Of a stretch of DNA of 64,000 nucleotides, positions 1 through 8,700 are shown one piece after another; the stretch's first letter is position 1; the number at the start of each line of letters is the position of its first letter. The notes beneath the pieces were generated by a model, which saw nothing but the letters and a program-made list of their open reading frames with translations, was not told the DNA's origin and did not search any database. The translations under genes were made by a program, and so were the position numbers. The DNA is from Acinetobacter puyangensis (lineage in GTDB: Bacteria; Pseudomonadota; Gammaproteobacteria; Pseudomonadales; Moraxellaceae): the NCBI RefSeq assembly GCF_900096995.1, contig NZ_OANT01000002.1, positions 362,340 through 426,339 of the forward strand. Direction: 5' to 3'.

Positions 1-651
1 AGATTAATCGGTTTAAAATTATCTGAGGCGAGAAAACTTGCAAAATATACTCAATCTGAAGTAATGAAAGAAATCTTTAATACTCGGAACCCAACACAAA
101 AAAATCGGATTAGTGAAATTGAAAATGGAAAGGTTTTACCTGATGCTGAGTTATTGGTAGAGCTTTGCTTATTGTACGGCGTTTCCTGTGACTGGATTCT
201 TGGTTTTACCGTAGAGCCTGAAATTGATATCAATGCTAGTCGAGTTGGTATCTTATACAACGGTACACATCGTATGCTATCTGAAAGTATTCAACGCATT
301 GTAGAGGCATTTTCTGAGATTGGTGCGGCCCATATGTCGAAATTACCTAATTCGTGTTTTCTTGAATTGGTTGAACAAGCAAGAAATGTAGTAACACAGG
401 TCCGGACTGGGAAATTTAGAAAGGAAGATTTTGATAATTTTGCAGCACTGGTAAAAGAGTGTGACATTAAACTCGCTCAACAAGTTTCAGCCAATCTCAA
501 GTTACTGGATAATCTGGTTGAGCGTAGTGATGAAATCGTAACGGAATCTCTTGAAGCCGGCTGTGATGCAGCAATGAAAAAAACCACTTCAAAATCTAAA
601 GTAACTCATGAGTATGTGCAGCAATTAGACGTGTTTGAGGAAATTAATTAA
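1..651 (+). CDS. XRE-family HTH regulator, 5' partial
   Basis: The reading frame is open from base 1, so the true start is outside the window; an internal ATG at 64 is not the real start because the HTH helix 1-2 region (IGLKLSEARKLAKYTQSEV) precedes it. The visible N-terminal ~60 residues have the Cro/CI layout: recognition region, then RISEIENGKVLPDAELLVEL and a GVSCDWILG ending typical of phage XRE proteins. The remaining ~140 residues are helical and unrecognised. The stop overlaps the next ATG (TAATG), so the two genes are translationally coupled. Probably a phage DNA-binding regulator; target unknown. Confidence 0.7.
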   Translation, partial: RLIGLKLSEARKLAKYTQSEVMKEIFNTRNPTQKNRISEIENGKVLPDAELLVELCLLYGVSCDWILGFTVEPEIDINASRVGILYNGTHRMLSESIQRIVEAFSEIGAAHMSKLPNSCFLELVEQARNVVTQVRTGKFRKEDFDNFAALVKECDIKLAQQVSANLKLLDNLVERSDEIVTESLEAGCDAAMKKTTSKSKVTHEYVQQLDVFEEIN

Positions 652-1517
652 TGGCCTCAAAAAAAAGTTATTCTGATGAAGTTTGGAACATGCTTCACTT
701 GGTATGGGAGTCATCACCTAAAATCACATGGCAGGCTCTTGCTGATCAGGTAAGTGAAAAACTTGGTCGTGAAGTCCCTGCATCTTCTGTAATTCGTCGC
801 CGTGCGATTTCAGAGGGCTGGAAGAAAAATATCTCATCTTTGGTTGGCAAAGATGCTCAATCCCTTAATGATGAAATTGAAAAACAGGGTGGTCATAAAA
901 ACTCTCATGACAATGACCCTGTCAAATCTGACACTTCAAAAAATGACAGTGAATGTCAAAATGACATTAAAAATGACAATCAAAAGTCAAAAAAATCAAA
1001 AACAAAAGATAATGACATTATCGTATTTGATAAAGAATCTGCTGGCCGGGAAAAATTAATCCACGATATCAAAGAAAGAAAACTCACAGCGGCAAAGGTC
1101 GTTCGTAAAACCCGTAATAATTTGGCAAAATTAAGCCATTTCATTACAGATACTTTAGATAGTCTTGGGGGTGTCAGAGATGAATTGCAGTCTATGGATG
1201 TGATGACCGCTGGTGAAGCAGAGATCAATGCGATTAAATTTAAAATGTCCGTTACTTCACAGATGATCGAGCAAAACCTTAAACAGAGTATTACCATTGC
1301 CAATGTTGCTAGAACCGAGGCCATGTTCTGGGGGCTTGAAGTTGAGGACCTAAAAGATCAGAGCGAGCAGGAAGCCAAGCGCACGGCTGTTATGAATCAA
1401 TCTACTGCCAAGTTGGAAGAAGCCAAACGACAAATGAAAGAGAAGAAGAAAGAAGCATTCAAAAGGCAGCTTGAATACATTGAAATGGGCAAGGAAATCG
1501 AGGAAAATGGACAGTAG
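651..1517 (+). CDS. HTH plus coiled-coil protein, candidate small terminase
   Basis: 288 aa. Residues ~5-60 (SDEVWNMLHLVWESS through SSVIRRRAISEGWKKN) look like a homeodomain-like HTH of the sort at the front of phage small terminases and DUF1804-type proteins. Residues ~75-125 are hydrophilic, rich in N, D and K, encoded by recurring AATGACA-like units. The C-terminal ~110 residues are strongly charged coiled coil (EEAKRQMKEKKKEAF). Domain order suits a DNA-recognition subunit that oligomerises through the helical tail, but the large terminase lies 12 kb away, so the role is inferred only. Coupled to the upstream regulator by a stop/start overlap. Confidence 0.4.
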   Translation: MASKKSYSDEVWNMLHLVWESSPKITWQALADQVSEKLGREVPASSVIRRRAISEGWKKNISSLVGKDAQSLNDEIEKQGGHKNSHDNDPVKSDTSKNDSECQNDIKNDNQKSKKSKTKDNDIIVFDKESAGREKLIHDIKERKLTAAKVVRKTRNNLAKLSHFITDTLDSLGGVRDELQSMDVMTAGEAEINAIKFKMSVTSQMIEQNLKQSITIANVARTEAMFWGLEVEDLKDQSEQEAKRTAVMNQSTAKLEEAKRQMKEKKKEAFKRQLEYIEMGKEIEENGQ

Positions 1518-1715
1518 ATTAAGTAATAACCATATGTTAAGTACATTATCAAAAATAGTTATCAACTTTGATAAATTTGATTTCTAAAGATTTCTGATCA
1601 TAGAATTAAGATTCTAAGACAAGTTCTATAATTATTAAGTTAGGTTGATAGTTCCTTTGATAAGTTGATACACATCAATATGTAATAATTAATTTAAATT
1701 TATGGAGTATTTACT
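1518..1715. promoter_or_regulatory. AT-rich intergenic region with paired TATCAACTT repeats
   Basis: About 200 bp without a gene. It contains TATCAACTT near 1559 and its reverse complement AAGTTGATA near 1660, and a TATAAT-like hexamer around 1630. This may be the promoter/operator region of the following membrane protein gene; no firmer signal is visible. Confidence 0.25.
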
Positions 1716-2360
1716 GTGATAGTCGAGAAAATAAAACAAGCAAGCATGGTAGACTTAATATCAATAATTACACCTATAATACTTATTATTGGTTTAATGA
1801 ATAAAATTGGTATTTATACTTCTAATGAGATTAATTCAAGTTGGATTTTATCTTTTTTTTCGCCTATTGAATTTATGATTTCCGATCTCGAGGTGTACAT
1901 ATATTATGCTATAGCAATATTTTATTTAGAAAAAGTTATATTTACAACCGATAGAAGTTTTATGGTTGAGTTTTTAAATGCAAATCTTATGTTGATTTCC
2001 TCATTTGGTGGACTTTCTTTATTATATTTTTTTCAAGAAAAATCAATTAGTACAATATTTAATACTTATTTGTATATTGCATTAAGCTTAAATGGAATAG
2101 GAATACTATTTCTCAGCAAAAAATTCGGTAAAATAATTGGCTTAATTTTAATACTTATTGTTCCATACAAATTGGGTGTTGCACATGCACATAAACTATC
2201 AACTAAAAGTTTGCCAATAGTTGAGATTACAGACTCACATCAATGGTTCTTACTGGATAAATATTCTGACAATGTAATTCTTATAAATAAATCTGATAAA
2301 GAAAATAGATTTAAATTTATTGATATAAAAGATATAGACTCTGTTAAACAAGTATTTTAG
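1716..2360 (+). CDS. Membrane protein of unknown function
   Basis: 214 aa. GTG start at 1716 chosen because TATGGAG lies at suitable spacing upstream. Several hydrophobic stretches are visible (about residues 14-30, 45-70, 85-105, 115-135 and 140-155), giving roughly four or five membrane segments, followed by a soluble C-terminal tail of ~60 residues rich in K, D and S. Very low GC, lower than neighbouring virion genes, and no TGGAAC leader: both fit acquired lysogenic cargo. No family recognised. Confidence 0.55.
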   Translation: MIVEKIKQASMVDLISIITPIILIIGLMNKIGIYTSNEINSSWILSFFSPIEFMISDLEVYIYYAIAIFYLEKVIFTTDRSFMVEFLNANLMLISSFGGLSLLYFFQEKSISTIFNTYLYIALSLNGIGILFLSKKFGKIIGLILILIVPYKLGVAHAHKLSTKSLPIVEITDSHQWFLLDKYSDNVILINKSDKENRFKFIDIKDIDSVKQVF

Positions 2361-2369
2361 ATTTTAATA

Positions 2370-2473
2370 GACCTCTTGCGTAAATCAAATCTTGACCAGT
2401 AAGATTCTATGTTCTATGAGAGATTGTGAAAGTTGAAAATCGATTGAAATAACACTTTCGCAAGAGGTCTAAT
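2370..2473. mobile_element. MITE-like element with terminal inverted repeats
   Basis: AGACCTCTTGCG at the left end is matched exactly by CGCAAGAGGTCT at the right end, about 80 bp apart, with no ORF between. The outermost bases are flanked by TA on both sides when the repeat is read as GACCTC...GAGGTC, compatible with a TA target duplication. The length (~104 bp) and lack of coding potential fit a non-autonomous transposon derivative. It sits directly after the membrane-protein stop codon. Confidence 0.6.
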
Positions 2474-2562
2474 TTATTTTATTAAATCAGAATTTATTAA
2501 GTACAGATTCAGTTTGATTTTAATTTAAAATAAGAGTTAAGTTATAATATTAATTGTCGTTT

Positions 2563-2757
2563 CTATTCCTTAAACGTCTCATACAAAGCCTGTTGAACAG
2601 CATCAACCCTTGATTTGCAGGCTTTATATGCTTGCATGGATTCTTCAACGATTTTCATCAGGTTATCAATGTCTGGTTCTTCCTGAGATTCAAGTAGGGC
2701 AGCATTTTTCTTTAAAATTTCGTAGCCTTCTTTAAAAGTAAGTTCTTTATTGGTCAT
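2563..2757 (-). CDS. xseB: Exonuclease VII small subunit
   Basis: 64 aa, the usual XseB length. It has the XseB pattern of two long helices: TFKEGYEILKKNAALLESQ, then a linker with P, D and L, then a second helix ending in VQQALYETFKE. XseB chains cap the XseA subunit to form exonuclease VII, which degrades single-stranded DNA from both ends to short oligonucleotides. Its start overlaps the end of xseA by 11 bp, so the two are coupled. Both lie on the minus strand, opposite to the flanking phage genes. Confidence 0.85.
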   Translation of the reverse strand: MTNKELTFKEGYEILKKNAALLESQEEPDIDNLMKIVEESMQAYKACKSRVDAVQQALYETFKE

Positions 2758-4027
2758 TGTCGATTACCTTGTTAACTGTTGCTTGGATCTGACCATCTTG
2801 CATTTCAATTGAAATATCAGTGCCAGAAATTTGGTGAATTGATCTGATAGCTTTGCCGTTACTGCGTACGATTCCATAGCCTTTTGCCAGTACATTTCTA
2901 GGATTCTGTAGTAGTGTTTCACGCATTAAGGATTCTACGTTGCTATTAGCGATTTTGATCTGTTGCTGGGCAAAATAATGTGTCGTACCTTTCATCAACT
3001 CCAGGTTTTTGGTTGCCATTGAAATTTGATTTTGGACCACGGTTTTGATTGTACCGATCAATTGCTCATTCTTATTCTGGTAATTGGCAATATGATGCTG
3101 GGAAAGTAACTTTATGGACTGTATGAAAGTAATGACTTCCTGAGCACGATCAGCGATTTGATTGCGTATACCGGCAATTACCTTGCTGGGCGTGTCGAAA
3201 GAGCGATGTGCAATTTCATCTAATATTGTCCGGTCTTTCTCATGACCAATGCCGACCCAGATTGGCACAGTTCGTTTGCACAATAAAGCGGCAAGGTCAT
3301 AGTCATTCAGATACGCCAAATCATTGACTGCACCGCCTCCGCGAATAATCACAATCAGGTCTGGTGGTGTACCATCATAATCTTTTACCCATTGGCGCAA
3401 GCCCGAGCTTAAGGACTCAATAATGCTGACAGCAGCTGTATTGCCTTGAAATGTGGCGGAATGATATACGAAATGACACACACCGGCTTTATCTAAAGCA
3501 TCAGCATCTTTTTTGAAATCACCCAAGCCGGCGGCATTTTGTGGAGCAATGACCAAGACATTTTGAATATCAAATGGGACAGGGAGAAGCTTATTTTTAT
3601 TAATTAAACCTTCTTCCGTCAATCGAGCGACAATTTGCTGGTATCGTTTTGCAATATCGCCGAGTGTAAAACTGGAATCGATGTCCTCAATATTAAGTGA
3701 AAATCCATATTGTGGGTCAAATCGTGCTTTGACTTTAATGAGAACGTTCAAATCTTTGGATAATTCAATACCGCTTTCACGTTGAAATCTTAAAACAATC
3801 TTACTTGTATGTTTCCAGATCGTTGCCCTACAACTTGCAATAACCTTATCTGTATCTTCTTCTTTTTCTGCTAATTCCAGATAATAATGTCCACCTTTTA
3901 CACTTAGATTCCGGATCTCGGCTTTAACCCATACAGCTTCATCAAATGAAATCTGAATGACTTCCTTAATCGCGCTAAGGTATTCAGTTAATGAGAGTTG
4001 TTGATCTGGCATGTGTGTTGATGGCAT
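2747..4027 (-). CDS. xseA: Exonuclease VII large subunit
   Basis: 426 aa, near the family length. The N-terminal ~100 residues form the OB-fold single-strand-binding domain (LSVKGGHYYLELAEK). The central nuclease domain contains the family signature IRGGGAVNDLAYLNDYDLA and GIGHEKDRTILDEIAHRSFDTPSKV. A helical coiled region follows, and a C-terminal segment with LAKGYGIVRSNGKAI typical of XseA. Start at 4027 (MPST...) is the longest; ATG at 4012 (MPDQQLSLTEYL) is an equally good start. No strong ribosome site separates them. The pair could assist phage recombination or DNA processing; whether the host has another copy cannot be seen here. Confidence 0.9.
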   Translation of the reverse strand: MPSTHMPDQQLSLTEYLSAIKEVIQISFDEAVWVKAEIRNLSVKGGHYYLELAEKEEDTDKVIASCRATIWKHTSKIVLRFQRESGIELSKDLNVLIKVKARFDPQYGFSLNIEDIDSSFTLGDIAKRYQQIVARLTEEGLINKNKLLPVPFDIQNVLVIAPQNAAGLGDFKKDADALDKAGVCHFVYHSATFQGNTAAVSIIESLSSGLRQWVKDYDGTPPDLIVIIRGGGAVNDLAYLNDYDLAALLCKRTVPIWVGIGHEKDRTILDEIAHRSFDTPSKVIAGIRNQIADRAQEVITFIQSIKLLSQHHIANYQNKNEQLIGTIKTVVQNQISMATKNLELMKGTTHYFAQQQIKIANSNVESLMRETLLQNPRNVLAKGYGIVRSNGKAIRSIHQISGTDISIEMQDGQIQATVNKVIDNDQ

Positions 4028-4090
4028 ATAAATAATTTATCAATAGTATAAGACCTGAAAATCAGTTACAAGGATTTTGAAATAATGGGA

Positions 4091-4163
4091 TGGAACTGGC
4101 AACATTTTTCATTAAATCCATGGCTTAACCTATACCTAATTTAAACGTAGGGTAGTGCCTTTT
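4091..4163 (+). promoter_or_regulatory. TGGAAC-type late leader
   Basis: TGGAAC at 4091-4096, then an imperfect stem (GGCTTAACCTA at 4122-4132 with TAGGGTAGTGCC at 4148-4159), then TTTT and ATG at 4164. No Shine-Dalgarno sequence. Same layout as the other virion leaders. Confidence 0.6.
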
Positions 4164-6218
4164 ATGGCTATAGGTGATAGTGGTTTACAATATGATAACC
4201 AAGGCTTTCTGATTGGTGCGGTTCAGCAAAAAGTTGAAACTATTGATAAGAATATTCTGGAAATCTTAAAGCTGCTTAGGCATGACACAGTAGAACAAAC
4301 ACAGCGATTTAAGATTAGCCGGTTGCAGCGTGCGATGTATGAAGCTAACTCGGCTAAGAACATTGAAGATATTATAAAAGATGCAACACAAATATTAGAA
4401 AATCAGTCTAAACAACAGATCAAAGCCATTTCTAATATGGACTCATCTAAATCTGATCAAATTGATCCAGTCCGAAATAATACTAATCAAACTAAACCTG
4501 TGGAATCAACAAGAGACAATACTCAACAGTCTGATAGAAAAAGGGACAGTAACGGTCGTTTTGTTGCTGGTGATGTTCCTGAGAGTGATGAAACTGTAGA
4601 CAAACGCAATCGTGATGATAAAGGGCGATTTGTCCCTGGCACCTCAACAACAATTTCAAAGTTTGGCGATATAGTTGGGAAATTTGGACAGGCAGTATCT
4701 GGATTAGGTACAGATGCACAAGGTTTTGATCCAACGGTTGATGCAATAAATGAACTAGGTACCGTTTTGTCGCCAGTTAAACGAATGGCTGGAATAGTAT
4801 TTAAGCCTTTGACCGGTTTGGCGAAGATGCGTAAACGTTCTGAACCATTGCCGAAAGAGCAAACTGATCATAATAAGAAACAACTTAAGATTTTGCAGCG
4901 TATCGCAGATCGCACGGGCAATAATCAGGGTGGCTTATTATCCAAACTATTGGGATCGGGTGGTGGTTTACTTGGCGGATTGTTGGGTAAAGGAGGAAAA
5001 GTATTATCCAAGATATTAAAGTTTGGTAAAGGATTACCAATTGTTGGTGGATTGCTCAGTGCCATAAGTTTGATGGATTGGGGGGATAAATCTACTGAAC
5101 AGAAAGGAGGTGCAATAGGCTCTATTGGGGGCGGTGTTGTTGGAGGTGTTTTAGGATCGGTTCTTGGTCCAGCCGGTACAATTGTAGGTGCTGGTGTTGG
5201 TGCTTGGATTGGTGACAAGCTGGGAACAACAGTTGCACCTTATTTCAAGAATTGGACTGATTCTTTGATCAAATCAGATTTAGGTCAAAAAATCGTATCT
5301 ATCTGGGATGGATTTGTAGATACAATTTCTGGGTGGTTTGATAAGGCTTGGGGCGGACTAAAATCTGGTGCTGGTGCAATTGGAGGTATGTTTAATGGTG
5401 CCTGGCAAACTGTTAAAAATATAGGCAATAAAGGACTGGATACCATTGGATTTAATGACTATAAGGCTCTAGAGGGAGGAAATGCCCAAGAAAAGACCAT
5501 GGCTTTATTGAGACAACATGAAGGTTTTCGTGAAAAAGCATATTGGGATGTGAATGCATATCGAACTGGTTATGGCAGTGATACTGTAACAGATAAGAAT
5601 GGAAATGTTCGTAAAGTTACTTCTAATACAAAGGTTTCTAGGGAAGATGCTGAGAGAGACTTGTTAAGACGTTCAAAAATTTTTGCAGCCCAAGCAAGGC
5701 GTAAAGTTGGTGGTGAAAATTGGGATAAGCTACCAGATGATGCGAAAGCAGCTTTGACTTCGGTTGCCTACAATTACGGAAGTTTGCCAAAAAGTGTTAC
5801 TAAAGCTGTTCAAACTGGGGACTTAAAAAGAATTTCTAACTCTGTTCAATCTCTAGGTGCACATAATAAAGGCATTAATAGAAAAAGACGTAACCACGAG
5901 TCTTTATTGATTCATAATGCTAAAGATAGTTCTGTTTCTACATCTCAAGTTCAGCATGGTTTATTGGCATCGACAAATAAAACAAATACTCCATTTGTTG
6001 CAAAGGCAGATACTATGCTTGCGACTGCTAACCCAGTAAATTTGAATAACCATACAGCTAAAGCAAATACACCTAAGATTGAAACAGCCAAAACTAGATT
6101 AAATTCTACCGATCCACAAAAAGTATTGGTGGTAAATCAGTCAGATGGTAGTATTACCCAAAATTTAGGCGATCGTGCTTTAGCACACGCAATTACAGGG
6201 GGAATTGGGGAAAGATGA
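4164..6218 (+). CDS. Tail-associated protein with C-terminal GH24 lysozyme domain
   Basis: About 684 aa. ATG at 4164 is chosen over GTG at 4155 because it falls directly after the leader stem-loop. Residues ~1-240 are hydrophilic, rich in Q, N and D, with two DxxGRFV-type repeats. Residues ~245-340 hold glycine-rich hydrophobic stretches (LLGGLLGKGGK, GGGVVGGVLGSV) that look membrane-active. From ~440 a lysozyme domain begins with the GH24 triad spaced E-x8-D-x5-T (E453, D462, T468). This architecture fits a virion protein that cuts peptidoglycan during DNA entry rather than the lysis endolysin, which is separate at 54.6 kb. A tape-measure role is possible but the length is short. Confidence 0.7.
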   Translation: MAIGDSGLQYDNQGFLIGAVQQKVETIDKNILEILKLLRHDTVEQTQRFKISRLQRAMYEANSAKNIEDIIKDATQILENQSKQQIKAISNMDSSKSDQIDPVRNNTNQTKPVESTRDNTQQSDRKRDSNGRFVAGDVPESDETVDKRNRDDKGRFVPGTSTTISKFGDIVGKFGQAVSGLGTDAQGFDPTVDAINELGTVLSPVKRMAGIVFKPLTGLAKMRKRSEPLPKEQTDHNKKQLKILQRIADRTGNNQGGLLSKLLGSGGGLLGGLLGKGGKVLSKILKFGKGLPIVGGLLSAISLMDWGDKSTEQKGGAIGSIGGGVVGGVLGSVLGPAGTIVGAGVGAWIGDKLGTTVAPYFKNWTDSLIKSDLGQKIVSIWDGFVDTISGWFDKAWGGLKSGAGAIGGMFNGAWQTVKNIGNKGLDTIGFNDYKALEGGNAQEKTMALLRQHEGFREKAYWDVNAYRTGYGSDTVTDKNGNVRKVTSNTKVSREDAERDLLRRSKIFAAQARRKVGGENWDKLPDDAKAALTSVAYNYGSLPKSVTKAVQTGDLKRISNSVQSLGAHNKGINRKRRNHESLLIHNAKDSSVSTSQVQHGLLASTNKTNTPFVAKADTMLATANPVNLNNHTAKANTPKIETAKTRLNSTDPQKVLVVNQSDGSITQNLGDRALAHAITGGIGER

Positions 6219-7132
6219 ATAAAAAAATACTTTTAGGTTTGATATTGGGTTGCTTAAATTCATTTGCGGTTGGGAGCTCAAATGATATTGACCAGAGATT
6301 TTATAATAATATTTTATCAAATTTAGATAATCCATATAGAATCATTACAATCAAAAAAGAATCTTTAAACAATGTTGAAAGAACTGTAATAAATTATGCT
6401 ATTCGGAACTTTAAAAAGGATTTTGTAGAGTGTAATGGTAAATCATATATTCGTGGTATAGATAAGGTTTATTATGTTGTTGATTATAAGCCAACAATTT
6501 TATTTCGAACATTTCCTACAATCAATAAAGCTGATAAGTTGAATGGCGTGGTGTGGCGCGGGGATATATTAATATTCTTATCAGGTAATAAAGGAGAAGG
6601 AGTAGCCCAAGAAGTAAAAGCTACCGATCATCAGTCTTCTAAATGGCAAGATATGAATAGACTTAGGTTGAGTCAATTTGGAAATTTTGAAGATGTGTAT
6701 AGAGGAACCTTAGTTTTTTATAAAAATGAAATACGTACATATTATGGGGATGGGATAGGTAACACTAAATCTAATGATAATAATCAGTTGGTATGTTCAG
6801 ATATTAATCAACTACTGATGCCTGAGCAAAAGCATGAAACTAATATTGAAAGTGAAAAAAAATTAAATTTGGATGGTAAAGTCAGCTGGAGAACTTACCC
6901 AAAAATAAGGCTTTCTCAGCCAGATTTATTAGGCGTAACAAACAGTAATGTGATAGTTCGTGTTGATGTTGACGTAAAGGGGCGAATAAGTGCAAAAATT
7001 CTTGAAACCAGTGGCGATGATCAGGTTGATAAAAAAATTGTAAAAGCTGTTGAGGCTGCAAAATTTAATAAATACACTGAAAATGGAGAGCCTGCAGCAT
7101 TTTATATAGAATTACCATTTAATTTAAGTTAA
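6215..7132 (+). CDS. Exported protein with TonB C-terminal-like domain
   Basis: 305 aa. A signal peptide is visible (MNKKILLGLILGCLNSFAVG). The last ~80 residues (LGVTNSNVIVRVDVDVKGRIS through EAAKFNKYTENGEPAAFYIELPF) have the TonB/TonB-like C-terminal pattern, with V-x-V-x-V-D-x-x-G and A-x-K-F-x-P-like spacing. The middle is unrecognised. It overlaps the lysozyme gene by ATGA, so it is translationally coupled. TonB-C domains often bind outer-membrane partners; how a phage uses one here is unknown. Low GC suggests separate ancestry from the upstream gene. Confidence 0.5.
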   Translation: MNKKILLGLILGCLNSFAVGSSNDIDQRFYNNILSNLDNPYRIITIKKESLNNVERTVINYAIRNFKKDFVECNGKSYIRGIDKVYYVVDYKPTILFRTFPTINKADKLNGVVWRGDILIFLSGNKGEGVAQEVKATDHQSSKWQDMNRLRLSQFGNFEDVYRGTLVFYKNEIRTYYGDGIGNTKSNDNNQLVCSDINQLLMPEQKHETNIESEKKLNLDGKVSWRTYPKIRLSQPDLLGVTNSNVIVRVDVDVKGRISAKILETSGDDQVDKKIVKAVEAAKFNKYTENGEPAAFYIELPFNLS

Positions 7133-7317
7133 GAGATGGCAAAGCAATAACCTAGCTTAAAACTGATGTTTGATTGAAGCTGGAAAATCAGTTTCAAGCC
7201 AAAATTTCATTGCTAAGAGTGGATATGTTAAATTTGAGGATTCATTTATTAATTAAGAGAAAGTTATCTTGGTTTAGTCACTCAGAAAACTCTTAGTTTT
7301 GTTATAATATAGTAATT
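7133..7317 (+). promoter_or_regulatory. Promoter region for the DUF4365 gene
   Basis: Non-coding. A clear TATAAT lies at 7304-7309 with AT-rich DNA upstream; a candidate -35 is weak. An AAACTGAT...ATCAGTTT inverted repeat around 7161-7198 follows the previous stop and may act as its terminator. Confidence 0.4.
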
Positions 7318-7412
7318 TTAAATTTCTAGCTTTATTTTTTCAATTACAAATAAAATAGCAGGTAGGCAAACCATTCCCGCTTAGTCGCTGTTAAAAAGCT
7401 AGAAATTTAAAC
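7318..7412 (+). repeat. 17-bp perfect inverted repeat in a gene leader
   Basis: The arm at 7318-7334 (TTTAAATTTCTAGCTTT) is exactly reverse-complementary to the arm at 7396-7412, with a 61-bp central segment containing GC-richer CCATTCCCGC. The left arm begins about nine bases after the TATAAT, so a transcript would start with this large hairpin. Confidence 0.6.
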
Positions 7413-7452
7413 CTATGGGATATCCACAGGTGCAATTTTGATAGGGTGTTAA

Positions 7453-8472
7453 ATGACTTCTGAAAGCAATAGAACCGGATCTCTTGGAACGAACTATGTG
7501 GAGAAAGTCCTACTCAAATGGGGATGGGGATTTCAACCTATTTCACAAGAAAATGATGATGGATTTGACGGCATTATATATATCCGATCGAAACATTCGA
7601 ATCCAAAAGATCCTGAGAATCAAAGTAAGCAATCATGGGCTTTCACAGGTGGGTTAATTCATGTACAAGTGAAAAGTGGAAATAGCTATATCAGTAGCCA
7701 AAATAGAAACGAGATAAAACTTAAGATAAATAAACTAGCTCAAAAGAAAGAAATATGGAAAAAATCTCCAATTCCATGTGTTCTAATATTTTTTTTTGAA
7801 GATGAAAATGAGAATGAATATTCATATTGGGCTGATCTAAAATCAAATGAATCATATTTTGAGGGTAGTAGTAGCATTATCAGTATCCCCAAAAAAAATA
7901 GATTTTCAAAATCACCAGAATGCAAAGGTCCTTTAAGACGCATAGCAAGGAAACAAGGGGATTATAGTGATAAACATTTGATTGATATGGTAAAATCAGA
8001 TACCTTAAATAGTATTTTGCCATCAAGTCTTAAAGGGAATATAAACTCCTCTTTAAAAAGCAAAGCTATTGAGTTTTACCAAAAATGGAAATTGAATGGT
8101 GCAATTAACCCTTACTTTGGTCAAGTAATAATTAACAGGACCGGATGGAGTCATATCACTCGCAAAGGCCGCCCTATAGCAAGAATTGAAGCCAGTTTTA
8201 ATTTGTTACCTATTGCAGCTAGAATTATAAATGATGTATCCACATGGCGTATGCTAACGCCCATGAGAAGATATCAAAATAGAAAGGATGGTTATGTTTG
8301 TTATACAGATTTTATTGGATTAACAGCAAAGGTTGTTTTAAGAATGAGAAATTCCACCGAAGTTATGGTTGTATTAAAAAGAGAAACAAGATTCAAAGAA
8401 AGCGAAGGTGAAAATGATCCTGAAACCAGACTCTGGTTTTATACAGTTTACGAGCCAGGACGTGGGAAGTAA
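7453..8472 (+). CDS. DUF4365-type nuclease-like protein
   Basis: 339 aa. The N-terminal ~150 residues match the DUF4365 layout: GTNYVEKVLLKWGW, then NDDGFDGIIYI, then a strand ending HVQVKSG. The D...QVK arrangement is that of PD-(D/E)XK nucleases (D for metal, Q/K of the motif). Residues ~190-339 are a second unrecognised domain with GRPIARIEASFNLLP. DUF4365 proteins occur in phage-defence and mobile contexts. It has its own TATAAT promoter, no TGGAAC leader and low GC, which all fit lysogenic cargo. Confidence 0.6.
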   Translation: MTSESNRTGSLGTNYVEKVLLKWGWGFQPISQENDDGFDGIIYIRSKHSNPKDPENQSKQSWAFTGGLIHVQVKSGNSYISSQNRNEIKLKINKLAQKKEIWKKSPIPCVLIFFFEDENENEYSYWADLKSNESYFEGSSSIISIPKKNRFSKSPECKGPLRRIARKQGDYSDKHLIDMVKSDTLNSILPSSLKGNINSSLKSKAIEFYQKWKLNGAINPYFGQVIINRTGWSHITRKGRPIARIEASFNLLPIAARIINDVSTWRMLTPMRRYQNRKDGYVCYTDFIGLTAKVVLRMRNSTEVMVVLKRETRFKESEGENDPETRLWFYTVYEPGRGK

Positions 8473-8577
8473 ATTGCGGCGGTACAATCGCGCTCAGACT
8501 GCCCCAGACGTGATATATAATCACCGGTACCAGAAAAGGTCTGGCTCCTCTATTGTGCGTGTACCGCCTTTGCAAAT
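8472..8577 (+). ncRNA. Structured GC-richer element, candidate RNA
   Basis: Immediately after the DUF4365 stop. Nested complementary arms: GGCGGTACA (8478-8486) with TGTACCGCC (8560-8568), CCAGAC (8504-8509) with GTCTGG (8539-8544), and GTGAT (8510-8514) with ATCAC (8520-8524). GC content is clearly above the flanks. It has no open frame. It could be a structured RNA, a 3'-UTR element or a small repeat element; I do not recognise a known family. Confidence 0.35.
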
Positions 8578-8631
8578 AATACTATAAAACTCTAAAGTGT
8601 CAATGAGTTAATTTGATTATCAAAGGTTTAA

Positions 8632-8700
8632 GTGGTGGTGAAAATCCACCAACCACACCAAATTTAAAGTCCGTACTCATATGCGGGCTTTTTTATTATT
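8632..8700 (+). terminator. Hairpin plus rho-independent terminator
   Basis: TGGTGG tgaaaat CCACCA forms a first hairpin. A second stem, AAGTCCG (8667-8673) with CGGGCTT (8684-8690) including one G-T pair, is followed by TTTTTT. The first hairpin plus CCACACCA superficially resembles a tRNA T-arm but lacks TTC. Confidence 0.6.

Noticed and set aside
4925..5218. Proline-rich minus-strand ORF
   Set aside because: Antisense shadow of the glycine-rich part of the tail lysozyme gene.
8632..8660. Possible tRNA or tmRNA 3' end (GTGGTGAAAATCCAC, CCACACCA)
   Set aside because: The loop is TGAAAAT, without the TTC of a T-loop, and no matching 5' acceptor strand was found nearby. It is explained as a hairpin before a terminator.
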